A stretch of DNA of 64,000 nucleotides from G965276765 sp965276825 (lineage in GTDB: Bacteria; Actinomycetota; Acidimicrobiia; Acidimicrobiales; Palsa-688): the NCBI GenBank assembly GCA_965276825.1, contig OZ255630.1, positions 496,001-560,000 on the forward strand. The letters are read 5' to 3'. The position numbers were made by a program, and so were the translations under genes. The notes beneath the pieces were generated by a model. It searched no databases. It had not been told where the DNA came from and saw nothing but the letters and a program-made list of their open reading frames with translations. Below, in pieces: positions 1-8,905 of this stretch. Each line of letters begins with the position of its first letter. The first letter of the stretch is position 1.

Positions 1-608
1 TCGACGACTGGCGGGCCAGCGTGACCCAGGTGCTCGACCTCGACCCGGCTCCCGCCCACGTCAGCGCCTACGGCCTCACCGTCGAGCCGGGCACCCCGCT
101 GGCCGGGGAGCCCCACCGCCACCCCGATGCCGACGACCAGGCCGACAAGTACGAGCTGGTCGACGACCTCCTCGGTGAGGGCGGGTTGGACTGGTACGAG
201 ATCTCCAACTGGGCCCGACCCGGCTCGCAGTGCGCCCACAACCTGCTCTACTGGCGCCAGGGCGACTACCGCGGGATCGGCTGCGCGGCCCACAGCCACG
301 CGGCCAGACCCGACGGCAGCGCCCGCAGGTGGTGGAACGTCCGGACCCCCGAGCGGTACCTGCGCCTCGTGGCCGACGGCCGCTCGACGGAGGCGGCCGG
401 CGAGGAGCTCGACCTTGCGGGCCGGCGGTCCGAGGCGATCGCCCTGAACCTGCGCACCCGGGAGGGCGCGGCGGTGGCCGACGTCGACGCCGCCGGCCTC
501 GACGTCGTCGCCGGAGCAGGCCTGGCGACGGTCACCGGCGACCGGGTCGTCCTCACCCGAAGGGGCCGGCTGCTCGGCAACGAGGTCACGGTCCGCCTCG
601 TGCCCTGA
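1..608 (+). CDS. hemW: HemW-like radical SAM protein, 3' part only
   Basis: The gene enters from the left edge; the reading frame is open from base 3 and ends at the TGA at 606-608, leaving about 201 residues. What remains is the C-terminal half of the HemW/HemN-like family (heme chaperone related to oxygen-independent coproporphyrinogen oxidase). The diagnostic stretch WYEISNWARPG, followed by HNLLYWRQGDYRGIGCAAHS, is the conserved post-barrel region, and the tail is the HemN C-terminal winged-helix-like domain. The radical-SAM CxxxCxxC motif would lie upstream, outside the window. The GTG at 21 is internal, because the upstream codons also read as protein. Function as a heme transfer chaperone is family knowledge. 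Confidence 0.85.
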   Translation, partial: DDWRASVTQVLDLDPAPAHVSAYGLTVEPGTPLAGEPHRHPDADDQADKYELVDDLLGEGGLDWYEISNWARPGSQCAHNLLYWRQGDYRGIGCAAHSHAARPDGSARRWWNVRTPERYLRLVADGRSTEAAGEELDLAGRRSEAIALNLRTREGAAVADVDAAGLDVVAGAGLATVTGDRVVLTRRGRLLGNEVTVRLVP

Positions 609-659
609 GCTGAGGGCCGGCGCAAAAGCAAATCGGCGGGCGCCCGCTCTCGGCCGGGC

Positions 660-770
660 TTAGGTGGCGCTCACCCGGACGGTGGCCCAGGAGTTGTTGG
701 CGCATCCCTTGGGGTTCCACACCTCGGCCTCGTGGACGATCATGTCGTCGCTCTTGCCCCAGTGGCCCAT
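660..770 (-). CDS. 36-residue ORF, possible gene remnant
   Basis: A short minus-strand frame (ATG at 770, stop at 660-662) reads as ordinary protein, with WNPKGCANNSW near the end. An in-frame stop lies just upstream, so it is either a very small gene or the surviving C-terminal end of a larger secreted or domain protein. It lies 45 bp downstream of the small membrane-protein gene on the same strand. I recognise no family. No clear ribosome-binding site precedes the ATG, which favours a remnant. Confidence 0.25.
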   Translation of the reverse strand: MGHWGKSDDMIVHEAEVWNPKGCANNSWATVRVSAT

Positions 771-815
771 CCCGCACGCCTACCCGTCGGGGAGGGGCCA
801 TCCCGGGCCGACCGA

Positions 816-1232
816 TCAGAGGGTGCGGCGCCCCCGCCTCCCGGGGCGGGTGAGCAGGAACTGGACGAGCAGCAGCACCACGAACAGCCCGAAGGCGCTC
901 TCCGCGATGCGGGCGAGGACGGGATCGACGTGCGCGGAGGTCGCATGCGTCCGCAGCGGCACGGTGCGCGGCGCCGTCGGCACCCGACCGGCGATCCCGG
1001 CGATCGTGGTCGGGCTGGCCGAGGTCGTGGTGGTGGTCGCGCCGCGCCGCACGGCGGCCGGGACCGGTGCCGTCGGCAGCCGCAGAGATGTCGGCAGGCC
1101 ACGGGATGCCGTGGCGACGCCCCCGGTGAACACCGCGGAGGCGATCACCGCCGCCACGACGGCCGACGCCGTTCGCGGCCGCGCCGTCACCGGGCGGCCC
1201 CGTGTCGGCCAGCGTGCGTCGCGCAGTCCCAC
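816..1232 (-). CDS. small two-helix membrane protein
   Basis: The protein has 138 residues from a GTG start. Two hydrophobic segments are visible: an N-terminal one around residues 22-42 (SAVVAAVIASAVFTGGVATA) and a C-terminal one around 112-128 (FGLFVVLLLVQFLL), followed by a basic tail. The middle is Thr/Ala/Pro rich and low in complexity, probably extracytoplasmic. It starts 24 bp after the LysM gene and probably shares its transcript. I do not recognise the family; a small envelope protein is the safest description. Confidence 0.5.
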   Translation of the reverse strand: MGLRDARWPTRGRPVTARPRTASAVVAAVIASAVFTGGVATASRGLPTSLRLPTAPVPAAVRRGATTTTTSASPTTIAGIAGRVPTAPRTVPLRTHATSAHVDPVLARIAESAFGLFVVLLLVQFLLTRPGRRGRRTL

Positions 1233-1256
1233 CTGACCAGTGTGGCCGACCCGTCC

Positions 1257-2099
1257 TCACGAGCGAGGGGACCCGGGAACGGGCGGAGGGAGCACGACCC
1301 GGTCGCCGGGGAAGATCAGGTCGGGGTCTCCGAGCTCACGGTTGGCGGCGACCAGGCGCGACCAGTAGGAAGACACGGCGTCGAGGCTCGGCGCCGCTCC
1401 TCCGGCGACGGTGAGGTGGGCCTCGGCGATGCTCCACAGGCTGTCGCCTGCGGCCACGGTCCAGACCCGGGCCGAGCCGGCGGCGTGGGTGGACCGGCGG
1501 CCTCGAGGAGCCGGCGGGTGGTGGACGACGGGGTGCTCGCCGGGGTGGTGGTCAGGTCGTGGTGCGACCGGCCAGAGCCGCGGCGCGGCGACGTTGTCCC
1601 CGGCGGTCCCGGCGCCGGCTGAGCCGGCGCCGAGAGCCGATCGGACGGAGGCGGCCGGCCTTTGGGCCGGCCGGGATCCGGACGGACCGGCGAAGGCCGG
1701 TTGGGCGGTGGCGCCCAGCACGGCCAGCCCGACGCCGAGCCCGACCAGGCGGTGGGTGCTGGACGGAAGACCGCGCCGCAACAACCCGGCGAGCAGGCGG
1801 CCGCGCCGGCTCTCGGGGGCCGCCGCGACGACGACGGCGACGGTGAGGGCGGCCAGGAGGTACACGCCGGCGGCCAAGGTGAGGCCCCACACGACGGTGG
1901 CGGTCACCACCGCCGGCGGCTGGGAGGCCGCCCACGTCGACCAGGGCCCGAGCGCGACGCCGGCTCGCACCGGAGGAGCGAGCGATCCCAGTCCAGCGGA
2001 GCCCACGGCGGTGACGGCGCCGGCGGCGAGAACCCAACGCGCCAGCAGGGCGACGAAGGGACGGCGCGCCGGGCGAACGGGCGCACGTCGGCCAGCCAC
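1257..2099 (-). CDS. LysM-domain membrane protein
   Basis: The protein has 280 residues. The GTG at 2099 was chosen because it begins one base after the stop of the upstream kinase-like gene; a longer frame exists but overlaps that gene. Three hydrophobic stretches near residues 14-40, 58-88 and 110-130 predict a membrane-embedded N-terminal half. A Pro/Arg-rich linker leads to a C-terminal LysM domain: VWTVAAGDSLWSIAEAHL, then an RLVAANRELGDPDLIFPGD core. LysM binds peptidoglycan glycans, so the C-terminus should face the wall. Multi-helix plus LysM proteins of this kind occur beside Tad pilus loci in related actinobacteria. A role in anchoring or wall sensing is inference. Confidence 0.75.
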   Translation of the reverse strand: MAGRRAPVRPARRPFVALLARWVLAAGAVTAVGSAGLGSLAPPVRAGVALGPWSTWAASQPPAVVTATVVWGLTLAAGVYLLAALTVAVVVAAAPESRRGRLLAGLLRRGLPSSTHRLVGLGVGLAVLGATAQPAFAGPSGSRPAQRPAASVRSALGAGSAGAGTAGDNVAAPRLWPVAPRPDHHPGEHPVVHHPPAPRGRRSTHAAGSARVWTVAAGDSLWSIAEAHLTVAGGAAPSLDAVSSYWSRLVAANRELGDPDLIFPGDRVVLPPPVPGSPRS

Positions 2100-2100
2100 T

Positions 2101-3396
2101 TCAGGCGCGCCCGATGGCGCCGACGTCGACCACGACCGGGGCGGCGGCGCGCCGGAGGACCCGCAGGACGTCGCAGCCCTCGGCGCTCGGCACCGTGCGC
2201 AGGCTGACCGCGTCGGGGACGAGGCCGACGGGTCGCGCCGTGGCCGCCCGGTGGCCATCCCAGGCCGTCCACACCCAGAGGCGCCCGTCGGCGGGGTCGA
2301 GGGCGGCTGGGAGCGCCACGCGCCCGCACCACCAGCGGCCGAGGACGATCACCGCGGCGTGCAGGTCCGAGGCGAACGTCCCGTGCGCCGTGCGGAACCT
2401 GTGGTCCACGATCCGCACCGGTCGGCAGCGCTGGTCGGTCGTCGGGCAATGGGCCCCGGCCTGCGGCGCTGGGGCGCCGGCGGCCCGGCCGTGGACCGGA
2501 GACCGCCGGTGGCCCGCGGCGCTCGGCCGGCGCGACGCGGTTTCCGGCGGTCCTGGTGCGGGCGCAGCGGCGGCCGGCCGAGTGGTGGCCGTCGGTCTGT
2601 CCTGGTGGTTGGCTCCCGTGGCGAACCAGGCGACCGCTCCTGCAGCCAGGACCAGAGCGACGACCGGGACGGCCGAGGCGAGGCGACCGAACGTCCTCCA
2701 CTGCCGCGCCGGCGTCCCTGCCGGGAGCCGGAGGGACCTGACCGTCGTCGGAGACCCGTCGGGCCGAGGACGAACGGCGGCGGACGCGAACGGTCGGCCG
2801 TCGGTCTCGGTCGCCGAGGCCGGCAGCCGAGCGTCGCCGACGGCGGCGAGGAGCCCCTCAGCCAGTCGCGGCGAGCCGGGCGGCCGGTGGCCCTCGGCGT
2901 GGCGCAGGAGACGCTCGACCCGACGCGGCGGTGGCGAGGCGAGGAGGGAACGGAGGAGGCCGGCCAGGGCGGTGACGTCGACGCGGCCACCGCCGACATC
3001 GGCGCCGGCGAGCGGATCCAGGGTGCCTCGCGGCGGTTCGAGGAGCACCGGCCGGCCGGATCCGTCGACCACGACCCGGTCGGCGGTGAGGGCCCCGTGG
3101 ACCACCCCGAGAGTGTGCAGATCGGCGAGGGTCGTGGCGACCGCTGCGCCGAGGCCGGCGACGGTGCGGACGTCGAGGGCCCCGAGGGCGGCGAGGTCGC
3201 GACCCTCGACGGCAACGGTGGTCAGCTCGGCCAGCCCGTCGGACCCGGCGACGGTCGCGACCAGCTCGACCACACCCGGATGTGCGGCCCGGCGGAGCCA
3301 GGCCGCCCGCCCGGCGAGCTGCTGCTCGTCGTCGGCGGTCTCAGCGTGGAAGGTGACCGTGGGTCGGCTGCTTCCGGTGCTCGATGTGCAACGCAC
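2101..3396 (-). CDS. membrane-anchored kinase-like protein, probable pseudokinase
   Basis: The protein has 431 residues from a GTG start. Residues about 20-190 resemble the C-lobe of a bacterial Ser/Thr protein kinase: the stretch VVHGALTADRVVVDGSG aligns with the catalytic loop, but HRD is replaced by HGA at residue 100, and the following metal-binding DFG is not recognisable. A glycine-rich loop is also missing. A single transmembrane helix follows near 240-262, then a Pro/Ala linker and a C-terminal region with an SRTVP/VLRVLRR-type fold that I cannot name. The gene is first in the operon with the LysM protein. Loss of catalytic residues suggests a binding or scaffold role (inference). Confidence 0.6.
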   Translation of the reverse strand: MRCTSSTGSSRPTVTFHAETADDEQQLAGRAAWLRRAAHPGVVELVATVAGSDGLAELTTVAVEGRDLAALGALDVRTVAGLGAAVATTLADLHTLGVVHGALTADRVVVDGSGRPVLLEPPRGTLDPLAGADVGGGRVDVTALAGLLRSLLASPPPRRVERLLRHAEGHRPPGSPRLAEGLLAAVGDARLPASATETDGRPFASAAVRPRPDGSPTTVRSLRLPAGTPARQWRTFGRLASAVPVVALVLAAGAVAWFATGANHQDRPTATTRPAAAAPAPGPPETASRRPSAAGHRRSPVHGRAAGAPAPQAGAHCPTTDQRCRPVRIVDHRFRTAHGTFASDLHAAVIVLGRWWCGRVALPAALDPADGRLWVWTAWDGHRAATARPVGLVPDAVSLRTVPSAEGCDVLRVLRRAAAPVVVDVGAIGRA

Positions 3397-3497
3397 AACA
3401 TGAAACTACATCACAATGCGATTGGAGACAAGCGATCGGTGGTGGCCTCGTGCCTGGATCGCTGAGGAGGCCCGAGGACGGGTAAGGGTGGAACGTG

Positions 3498-4019
3498 ATG
3501 AGAGCGAGGAACGAAGCGACGACCACCAACGTCGAGTTGGTCATCAACGGGGACGGGGTGACGGCGACCGTGGACCCTCGTGCCACCCTGCTCGACGCCC
3601 TGCGAGAGAGCCTCGGCCTGACCGGAGCCAAGAAGGGTTGCGACCACGGCCAGTGCGGAAGCTGCACCGTCCTCGTCGACGGACGCCGAGTCAACAGCTG
3701 CCTCCTCTTCGCCGTGGCCTGCGAGGGAGCTGCCGTCACGACCGTCGAGGGCCTCGCCGGCGACGCCCTTCGCCACCCGCTCCAGGAGGCCTTCCTCCGC
3801 CACGACGCCTACCAGTGCGGGTACTGCACGCCGGGGCAGCTGTGCTCGGCGGTCGGCATGCTCGACGAGGTCGGCCGAGGGTGGCCGAGCGCGGTGACGA
3901 CGCCTGGCGCGGAGCCGTCATGGGACTCAACCGAGGTGGCCGAGCGCATGAGCGGCAACCTGTGCCGCTGTGGCGCCTACGTCAACCTGCTGTCCGCCAT
4001 CGTCGAGGTGGGCTCGTGA
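3498..4019 (+). CDS. paoA: aldehyde oxidoreductase 2Fe-2S subunit
   Basis: This is the small iron-sulfur subunit of a xanthine-oxidase-family hydroxylase, 173 residues from the ATG at 3498. The N-terminal plant-type ferredoxin motif GCDHGQCGSCTVLVDG binds one 2Fe-2S cluster; the C-terminal helical domain has CGYCTPGQ and CRCGAY for the second. No twin-arginine signal is visible, whereas the Escherichia coli PaoA homologue carries one, so this complex is probably cytoplasmic. About 20 residues between the CGYC and CRCG motifs are Thr/Pro-rich, slightly longer than usual. It overlaps the FAD subunit by 4 bases (GTGA). Electrons would pass from the Mo subunit through these clusters to FAD. Confidence 0.85.
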   Translation: MRARNEATTTNVELVINGDGVTATVDPRATLLDALRESLGLTGAKKGCDHGQCGSCTVLVDGRRVNSCLLFAVACEGAAVTTVEGLAGDALRHPLQEAFLRHDAYQCGYCTPGQLCSAVGMLDEVGRGWPSAVTTPGAEPSWDSTEVAERMSGNLCRCGAYVNLLSAIVEVGS

Positions 4020-5008
4020 AGCTCTTCGACTACGTTCGGCCGGTCGACGAGGCGGCGGCCATCGACGGGTGGTCGACCGACGGCGACGCCCGCTTCCTCG
4101 GTGGAGGCACCAACCTGGTGGATCTGATGAAGCTCGGCGTCGAGACTCCCGACGTCCTGGTCGACGTGACCCACCTGCCGCTCGGCACGGTCGCAGTGGC
4201 GGGCGACGGGGGCCTCCGGATCGGGGCCACGGTCCGCAACAGCGACCTGGCCGCCAGCGTCGAGGTGCGGCAGGGGTACCCGGTGCTCTCCGAGGCCCTC
4301 CTGGCCGGGGCGTCGGGCCAACTGCGCAACATGGCCACGACCGGCGGCAACCTGCTGCAGCGGACCAGGTGCCGCTACTTCCAGGACGTGTCCAAGCCCT
4401 GCAACAAGCGGCGACCAGGATCCGGTTGCCCGGCGATCGAGGGCGACCACCACAACCACGCCATCCTCGGCGCGTCGAGCCTGTGCGTGGCGACCCATCC
4501 CTCCGACATGGCGGTGGCGCTGCTCGCGCTGGACGCCGGGGTAGAGCTCGTGACCGCCGACGGACCCGCCTCGATGGGTGTCGACGATCTCTACCGGTTG
4601 CCGGGCGACGAGCCGCAACTCGACACGTTGTTGCCCCGCGGCGCGCTCGTCACCGCGGTCACCCTGCCGCCACCTCTCGGGGCCCGGTCGGCCTATCGCA
4701 AGGTCCGGGAGCGCGCCTCGTACGCGTTTGCCGTGATGTCGGTCGCCGCCGCCCTCGATGTCCGCGGGGGTGTCGTCCACGAGGCCAGGCTCGCCCTGGG
4801 CGGAGTGGCCCACCGACCCTGGCGGGCCAGGCGGGCCGAGGACGTGCTGACCGGGGGACCCGCCGACCCCGCCAGCTTCCGCCGGGCCATCGACGCCGAG
4901 CTGGCCGCCAGCCGGCCGCTGCGGGACAACGGGTACAAGGTGGCCCTCGCCGCCGATGTCGTCGTCGCCGTCCTGACGGAGCTGAGCGGCGCAGGGGGCG
5001 CGAGGTGA
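4016..5008 (+). CDS. paoB: aldehyde oxidoreductase FAD subunit with 4Fe-4S insert
   Basis: The subunit has 330 residues from a GTG start that overlaps the paoA stop. It has an N-terminal FAD-binding domain (FLGGGTNLVDLMK, then TTGGNLLQRTRC) and a C-terminal CO-dehydrogenase flavoprotein domain. The segment RCRYFQ...PCNKRRPGSGC supplies the cysteines of the extra 4Fe-4S cluster that separates PaoB/YagS-type proteins from plain CoxM subunits; this is why a pao-type assignment is preferred over CO dehydrogenase or xanthine dehydrogenase. It should transfer electrons from the 2Fe-2S subunit to an external acceptor. The real substrate (aromatic or aliphatic aldehyde) cannot be read from sequence. 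Confidence 0.85.
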   Translation: MKLFDYVRPVDEAAAIDGWSTDGDARFLGGGTNLVDLMKLGVETPDVLVDVTHLPLGTVAVAGDGGLRIGATVRNSDLAASVEVRQGYPVLSEALLAGASGQLRNMATTGGNLLQRTRCRYFQDVSKPCNKRRPGSGCPAIEGDHHNHAILGASSLCVATHPSDMAVALLALDAGVELVTADGPASMGVDDLYRLPGDEPQLDTLLPRGALVTAVTLPPPLGARSAYRKVRERASYAFAVMSVAAALDVRGGVVHEARLALGGVAHRPWRARRAEDVLTGGPADPASFRRAIDAELAASRPLRDNGYKVALAADVVVAVLTELSGAGGAR

Positions 5009-7095
5009 CCACGACCGCTGGACGTTCCGTCGGCGGAGACCTGGCGCGCATCGAGGGGCCCGAGAAGGTCAGCGGCACGGCCACCTACGCCTACGAGTAC
5101 CCGATCGACGATGCCGTGTACGTCTGGCTGGTCCAGGCGCCCGTGGCCAAGGGCACCGTCAGGTCGGTCGACGACGCCGTCGCCCTGGCCGTGCCGGGGG
5201 CGCTGGCCGTCCTGACCCACGTCAACGCGCCCCGGCTCGCCGATGGCGACGACCCGGAGCTCGCCGTGCTGCAGTCGGACCGGGTCTCCTACCACGGGCA
5301 GATCGTCGCCGCAGTCGTGGCCGAATCCTCGGAAGCGGCGCGGGAGGCCGCCCGGTTGGTCGTGGTGGACGTCGCCGAGGAAGCCCACGACACCGAGCTG
5401 CGGGTCGACCACCCGGGCCTGTATGCGCCCGAGACGGTCAACCCGTCGTTCGCGACCGACACGGAGGAGGGCGACATCGACGCCGCCATCGCCGGGGCCG
5501 CCGTCTCGATCGACGTCGCCTACCGGACCTCGGCGCTCCACAACAACCCGATGGAGCCGCACGCCACCACCGCCGTGTGGGACGGTGACCAGCTCACCCT
5601 CTACGACTCCAACCAGGGCGCCAGCGTCGTCGCCACCACGATGGCTGCGCTGTTCGGGCTCGACGGACCCGAGTCGGTGCGGGTGGTCTCGCCCCACGTC
5701 GGCGGCGGCTTCGGATCCAAGGGCACGCCGCGCCCGATCGTGGTGACTGCGGCGCTCGCGGCGCGCGCCGTCGGACGGCCCGCCAAGCTGGCGGCGACCC
5801 GCCAGCAGATGTTCGCCCTCGTCGGCTACCGCACGCCGACCATCCAACGGGTCCGCCTCGGGGCCGCCGCCGACGGGCGGCTCCTCGGCCTCTCGCACGA
5901 CGTGGTCGAACAGAGCTCCACGCTCCGGGAGTTTGCCGAGCAGACAGCCGTGGCCAGTCGCATGATGTACGCCAGTCCGGCCCGACGGACGACGCACCGC
6001 CTGGCGCGCCTCGACGTGCCCACCCCGTCGTGGATGCGCGCCCCCGGGGAGATGCCCGGGATGTACGCGCTCGAGTCGAGCATGGACGAGTTGGCGTTGG
6101 CCCTCGATCTCGACCCGATCGAGCTCAGGATCCGCAACGAGCCGCCCCGTGATCCGGAGAGCGGCCGCCCGTGGAGCAGCCGCAACGTGGTGGCGTGCCT
6201 GCGTGAAGGCGCCCGTCGCTTCGGATGGGACGCGGCGACCGCCGGCTTCGGGCGACGCGACGGCCGGTGGCTCCTCGGTGCCGGGGTGGCCGCGTCGACC
6301 TATCCGGTCAACCAGGCGCCGTCGTCGGCTCGGGCCACGCTGGCCTCCGACGGCACCGCGGACGTCGAGCTGGCCGCCGCCGACATCGGGACGGGGGCCA
6401 GGACCGTGCTCACCCAGATCGCCGCTGACGAGCTCGGCGTCGCCCCGGCCATGGTCCGGCTCCACCTCGGGGACAGCAGCCTCCCGCAGGCGCCGCTGGC
6501 CGGCGGCTCGATGGGGACCGGCTCGTGGGGGTGGGCCGTGTCCAAGGCCTGCCGGCAGCTGGCCGAGGCGAGGGTGACGGGTCGAGGCACGAGGGACGCT
6601 GCCGGTGACCTGTCGGTCGAGGTGGACACCGCCGACGACCTCGACGCCCAGACCGACATGGCGCGCCACGCCTTCGGTTCCCAGTTCGCCGAGGTGGCCG
6701 TGGACGAAGATTCTCGTGAGGTGCGGGTCCGCCGCATGGTCGGCGTGTTCGCTGCCGGTCGGATCGTCAACCCGGTGACGGCCCGCTCCCAGTTCATCGG
6801 CGGCATGACCATGGGGCTCGGGAGCGCGCTCCTGGAGCAGAGCCGCATGGACCACCGGTTCGGCAACTTCGTCAACCAGGACTTCGCGGACTACCACGTG
6901 GCCACCTATGCCGACACGCCCGCGATCGACGTCTCGTGGATCGACGAGGAGGACGCCGACTCGAACCCCCTCGGCACGAAGGGGATCGGCGAGATCGGCA
7001 TCGTCGGGACGGCCGCCGCCATCACCAATGCGGTCCACCGGGCCACCGGGATACGGGTCCGGGACCTGCCCATCTCACCGAGCCGGCTGCTCTAG
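5005..7095 (+). CDS. paoC: aldehyde oxidoreductase molybdenum subunit
   Basis: The large catalytic subunit has 696 residues from a GTG that overlaps the paoB stop by 4 bases. It has an N-terminal ald_Xan_dh_C domain (RIEGPEKVSGTATYAYEY), then the molybdopterin-binding domains with HVGGGFGSKG, MRAPGEMPGMYALES and the C-terminal GIGEIGIVG, whose Glu is the expected catalytic base. The length fits the PaoC/YagR branch, which is shorter than xanthine dehydrogenase. It needs molybdopterin cytosine dinucleotide and an XdhC-like maturation factor, neither of which is encoded in this window. The three subunits form one transcript. Confidence 0.88.
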   Translation: MTTTAGRSVGGDLARIEGPEKVSGTATYAYEYPIDDAVYVWLVQAPVAKGTVRSVDDAVALAVPGALAVLTHVNAPRLADGDDPELAVLQSDRVSYHGQIVAAVVAESSEAAREAARLVVVDVAEEAHDTELRVDHPGLYAPETVNPSFATDTEEGDIDAAIAGAAVSIDVAYRTSALHNNPMEPHATTAVWDGDQLTLYDSNQGASVVATTMAALFGLDGPESVRVVSPHVGGGFGSKGTPRPIVVTAALAARAVGRPAKLAATRQQMFALVGYRTPTIQRVRLGAAADGRLLGLSHDVVEQSSTLREFAEQTAVASRMMYASPARRTTHRLARLDVPTPSWMRAPGEMPGMYALESSMDELALALDLDPIELRIRNEPPRDPESGRPWSSRNVVACLREGARRFGWDAATAGFGRRDGRWLLGAGVAASTYPVNQAPSSARATLASDGTADVELAAADIGTGARTVLTQIAADELGVAPAMVRLHLGDSSLPQAPLAGGSMGTGSWGWAVSKACRQLAEARVTGRGTRDAAGDLSVEVDTADDLDAQTDMARHAFGSQFAEVAVDEDSREVRVRRMVGVFAAGRIVNPVTARSQFIGGMTMGLGSALLEQSRMDHRFGNFVNQDFADYHVATYADTPAIDVSWIDEEDADSNPLGTKGIGEIGIVGTAAAITNAVHRATGIRVRDLPISPSRLL

Positions 7096-7170
7096 CCCGC
7101 CTCCTGCGCCCCGCTCGTCCTGCCGCCGCCCCGGCAACGGTAGCCGTGGGCGGTTTGGTGCGAAAATCTC

Positions 7171-7199
7171 TTGCCCTTCCGATGCTGTCCCGGTAGTTT
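7171..7199 (+). promoter_or_regulatory. candidate promoter for the Tad operon
   Basis: TTGCCC (7171-7176) and TAGTTT (7194-7199) are separated by 17 bases, a reasonable housekeeping sigma spacing, and lie in a locally AT-richer stretch about 75 bases before the cpaF start. A strong AGGAGGAGAGG ribosome site follows at about 7254-7264. This is a pattern match only. Confidence 0.35.
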
Positions 7200-7274
7200 T
7201 CGTACCCAGGGTATCGAGCGTGGTGTGAGCGGACCGGCCGGTTGGTGACCGAGTAGGAGGAGAGGGGCGCAGCG

Positions 7275-8210
7275 ATGGCGGTCGTGGCGGATCCGTGGGC
7301 GTCGCCGTTGGCCCACATCGAGCGAGCGGTGCAGGACCGGGCCAAGGACCTGGCCCTCGACGTCGGCGCCGGGGACGCCTCGGGCACCCTGCGCCGGCTG
7401 ATCGACGAGGAGATCGGGGCGTGGCACCGGGAGTTCCAACGGGGCCGGCGTGGCTTCGACATCGCCGAGCCCGAGGTCGCCGCGGATCGGGCCATGCGCA
7501 ACCTCACCGGGTACGGGCCGTTGCAGCCCCTGCTCGACGACCCCGACGTGTGGGAGGTGATGATCAACGGGCCCGACGCCATCTTCGCCAAGCGCCACCG
7601 CGGCGCGAGCGGCTACCACGACGAGGTCTTCCACGACGACGAGCACGTGCTTCGGGTGCTGACCAAGATCCTCGACGACTCCGGCAGCTCCCACCGCAAG
7701 CTCGACCCGGCCGAGGGCCTCCAGGACGCCCAGCTCGACACCGGCGCCCGGCTGCACATCGTCCACGCTGACGTCGGGCGGGACGGGCACCTGTTGGTCA
7801 ACATCAGGAAGTTCACCGGGGTCCGGTTCCGACGGCTCGAGCAGCTCGAGGCGCTCGGAATGCTCGACCGGACCGTCGCCGGCTTCCTCCGGGCCGCCGT
7901 CCGCTCCGGTCTCTCGGTGCTGGTGGCCGGACCGCCGGGATCCGGCAAGACCACGCTGCTGTCCTGCCTGGCGGCCGAGCTCGACCCGTCGCTTCGCGTC
8001 GTGGTTGCCGAAGAGGTCTTCGAATCGGACATCGCGCTCCCGAACGTGTGTAGAGGTGCTAGCTACCTCGGTTGTCCGCACTCCACTGTCTGCCGTTCTG
8101 TACGTTCGGGCAGATCAGCGAAGAGAGCACGAGTCCTATCGGGCACGACCCCGGCACCAGCACGTCGTGGGAGAAGCGCCTTACTGCCGCCACCGTCCCT
8201 GCGCCGCTGA
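7275..8210 (+). pseudogene. cpaF: Tad pilus ATPase CpaF/TadA, 5' part, disrupted
   Basis: Host sequence runs to about base 8038, giving the first 254 or so residues of a type II/IV secretion ATPase: the N-terminal domain (NLTGYGPLQPLLDDPDVWEV) and the Walker A GPPGSGKTT at residues 219-227. The frame then enters the element and adds about 55 unrelated residues before a stop at 8208-8210. The Walker B, His-box and C-terminal part lie 25.7 kb away at 33791-34355. Joining 8038 to 33791 gives 1,329 bases, exactly 442 codons plus stop, with the uninterrupted sequence DIALPNVAHMQTR across the join, as expected for this family. In the integrated state the product lacks its catalytic half. Confidence 0.92.
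8037..8064 (+). other. attL, left attachment site
   Basis: The boundary between cpaF and the element. The shared dinucleotide CT is at 8037-8038; the element arm runs from 8039 to 8064. Bases 8041-8064, reverse-complemented, match the opposite arm at 33763-33786 in 19 of 24 positions. The first bases of the arm (CCCGAACGTG) also mimic the host sequence after the crossover (GCCAAACGTG), so the reading frame looks normal for three more codons. Confidence 0.75.
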
Positions 8211-8905
8211 CGGCAACCACTTTTCTTCGGTCCTTCCCGACCTCCACGAAGCCGTGTGCCCTACGGTGCGACGACGGCGGGGACTACGTAGTGAAGGGCC
8301 AGCTGGTAGGGGGAACCGTGACCTTGCCGCTGACGACCGAGCGTGCTGTCGGGATCCTGGGCCGGGCGATCGGCGCTCCGGTCCCAGAGATCGCCCTAGT
8401 TGACTTCTCGGCGCTGCTGGCAGTGGAGTCGCAGCTTTCCCACTTTCTGCCGACGGTCGCACACGGGAGCAACATCGTGCCTAATGTCCGGGACCGGCGC
8501 CCTCCGGTCGAACCTCCGGCCAACGAGCGAAACCGGCGAGCCTACGCGGCCCTGGCTGTGCTCTATGGGTGGTTTCAAGGCGGCGACCACCAGTGGCTCG
8601 TCACGCTAGACACCTCCGACGTGTACTCGGCCGACCACGGACATTTTCTTCCCGGCGGCCCAGCGTGGAGTTCTACGAGCCTCGCGACAGCGGGCGAGCC
8701 TGCGCCCGACCAGAGCTGGAGCGCTTATGTGCGCCCAGCTGACCTCACGGAGGTAGGTCGCCGTCTGGCGCAAGTGTCCGACGAGGTCATCGCCGCGGCC
8801 GTAGCCCAGCCCCTCCAGTGGGGGGCGCCGATCGCCGAGCTCGTAGCGCTCTGTAGCTTCCTGTCCTCACGCCGTGACAAGATGATCGGATCGCTGGGAG
8901 GATGA
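8072..8905 (+). CDS. HipA-like kinase-family protein
   Basis: Up to 277 residues; the recognisable part begins near residue 48 (TFLRSFPTSTKPCALRCDDG, then DYVVKGQLVGG). This resembles the HipA-like kinase domain family that is repeatedly encoded next to DUF3037 proteins, including an N-terminal region corresponding to the ATP-binding lobe. The TTG at 8072 is the only ordinary upstream start in frame, but residues 1-45 look non-conserved and the true start is unclear. The stop overlaps the DUF3037 ATG by 4 bases, so the two are coupled. Full HipA phosphorylates glutamyl-tRNA synthetase; whether this shorter relative does so is unknown. A toxin or defence role is inference. Confidence 0.6.
   Translation: MSALHCLPFCTFGQISEESTSPIGHDPGTSTSWEKRLTAATVPAPLTATTFLRSFPTSTKPCALRCDDGGDYVVKGQLVGGTVTLPLTTERAVGILGRAIGAPVPEIALVDFSALLAVESQLSHFLPTVAHGSNIVPNVRDRRPPVEPPANERNRRAYAALAVLYGWFQGGDHQWLVTLDTSDVYSADHGHFLPGGPAWSSTSLATAGEPAPDQSWSAYVRPADLTEVGRRLAQVSDEVIAAAVAQPLQWGAPIAELVALCSFLSSRRDKMIGSLGG

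Noticed and set aside
4693..7038. A 781-codon minus-strand frame opposite paoC
   Set aside because: Low-complexity composition; the plus-strand molybdenum subunit is complete and coupled to its partners.
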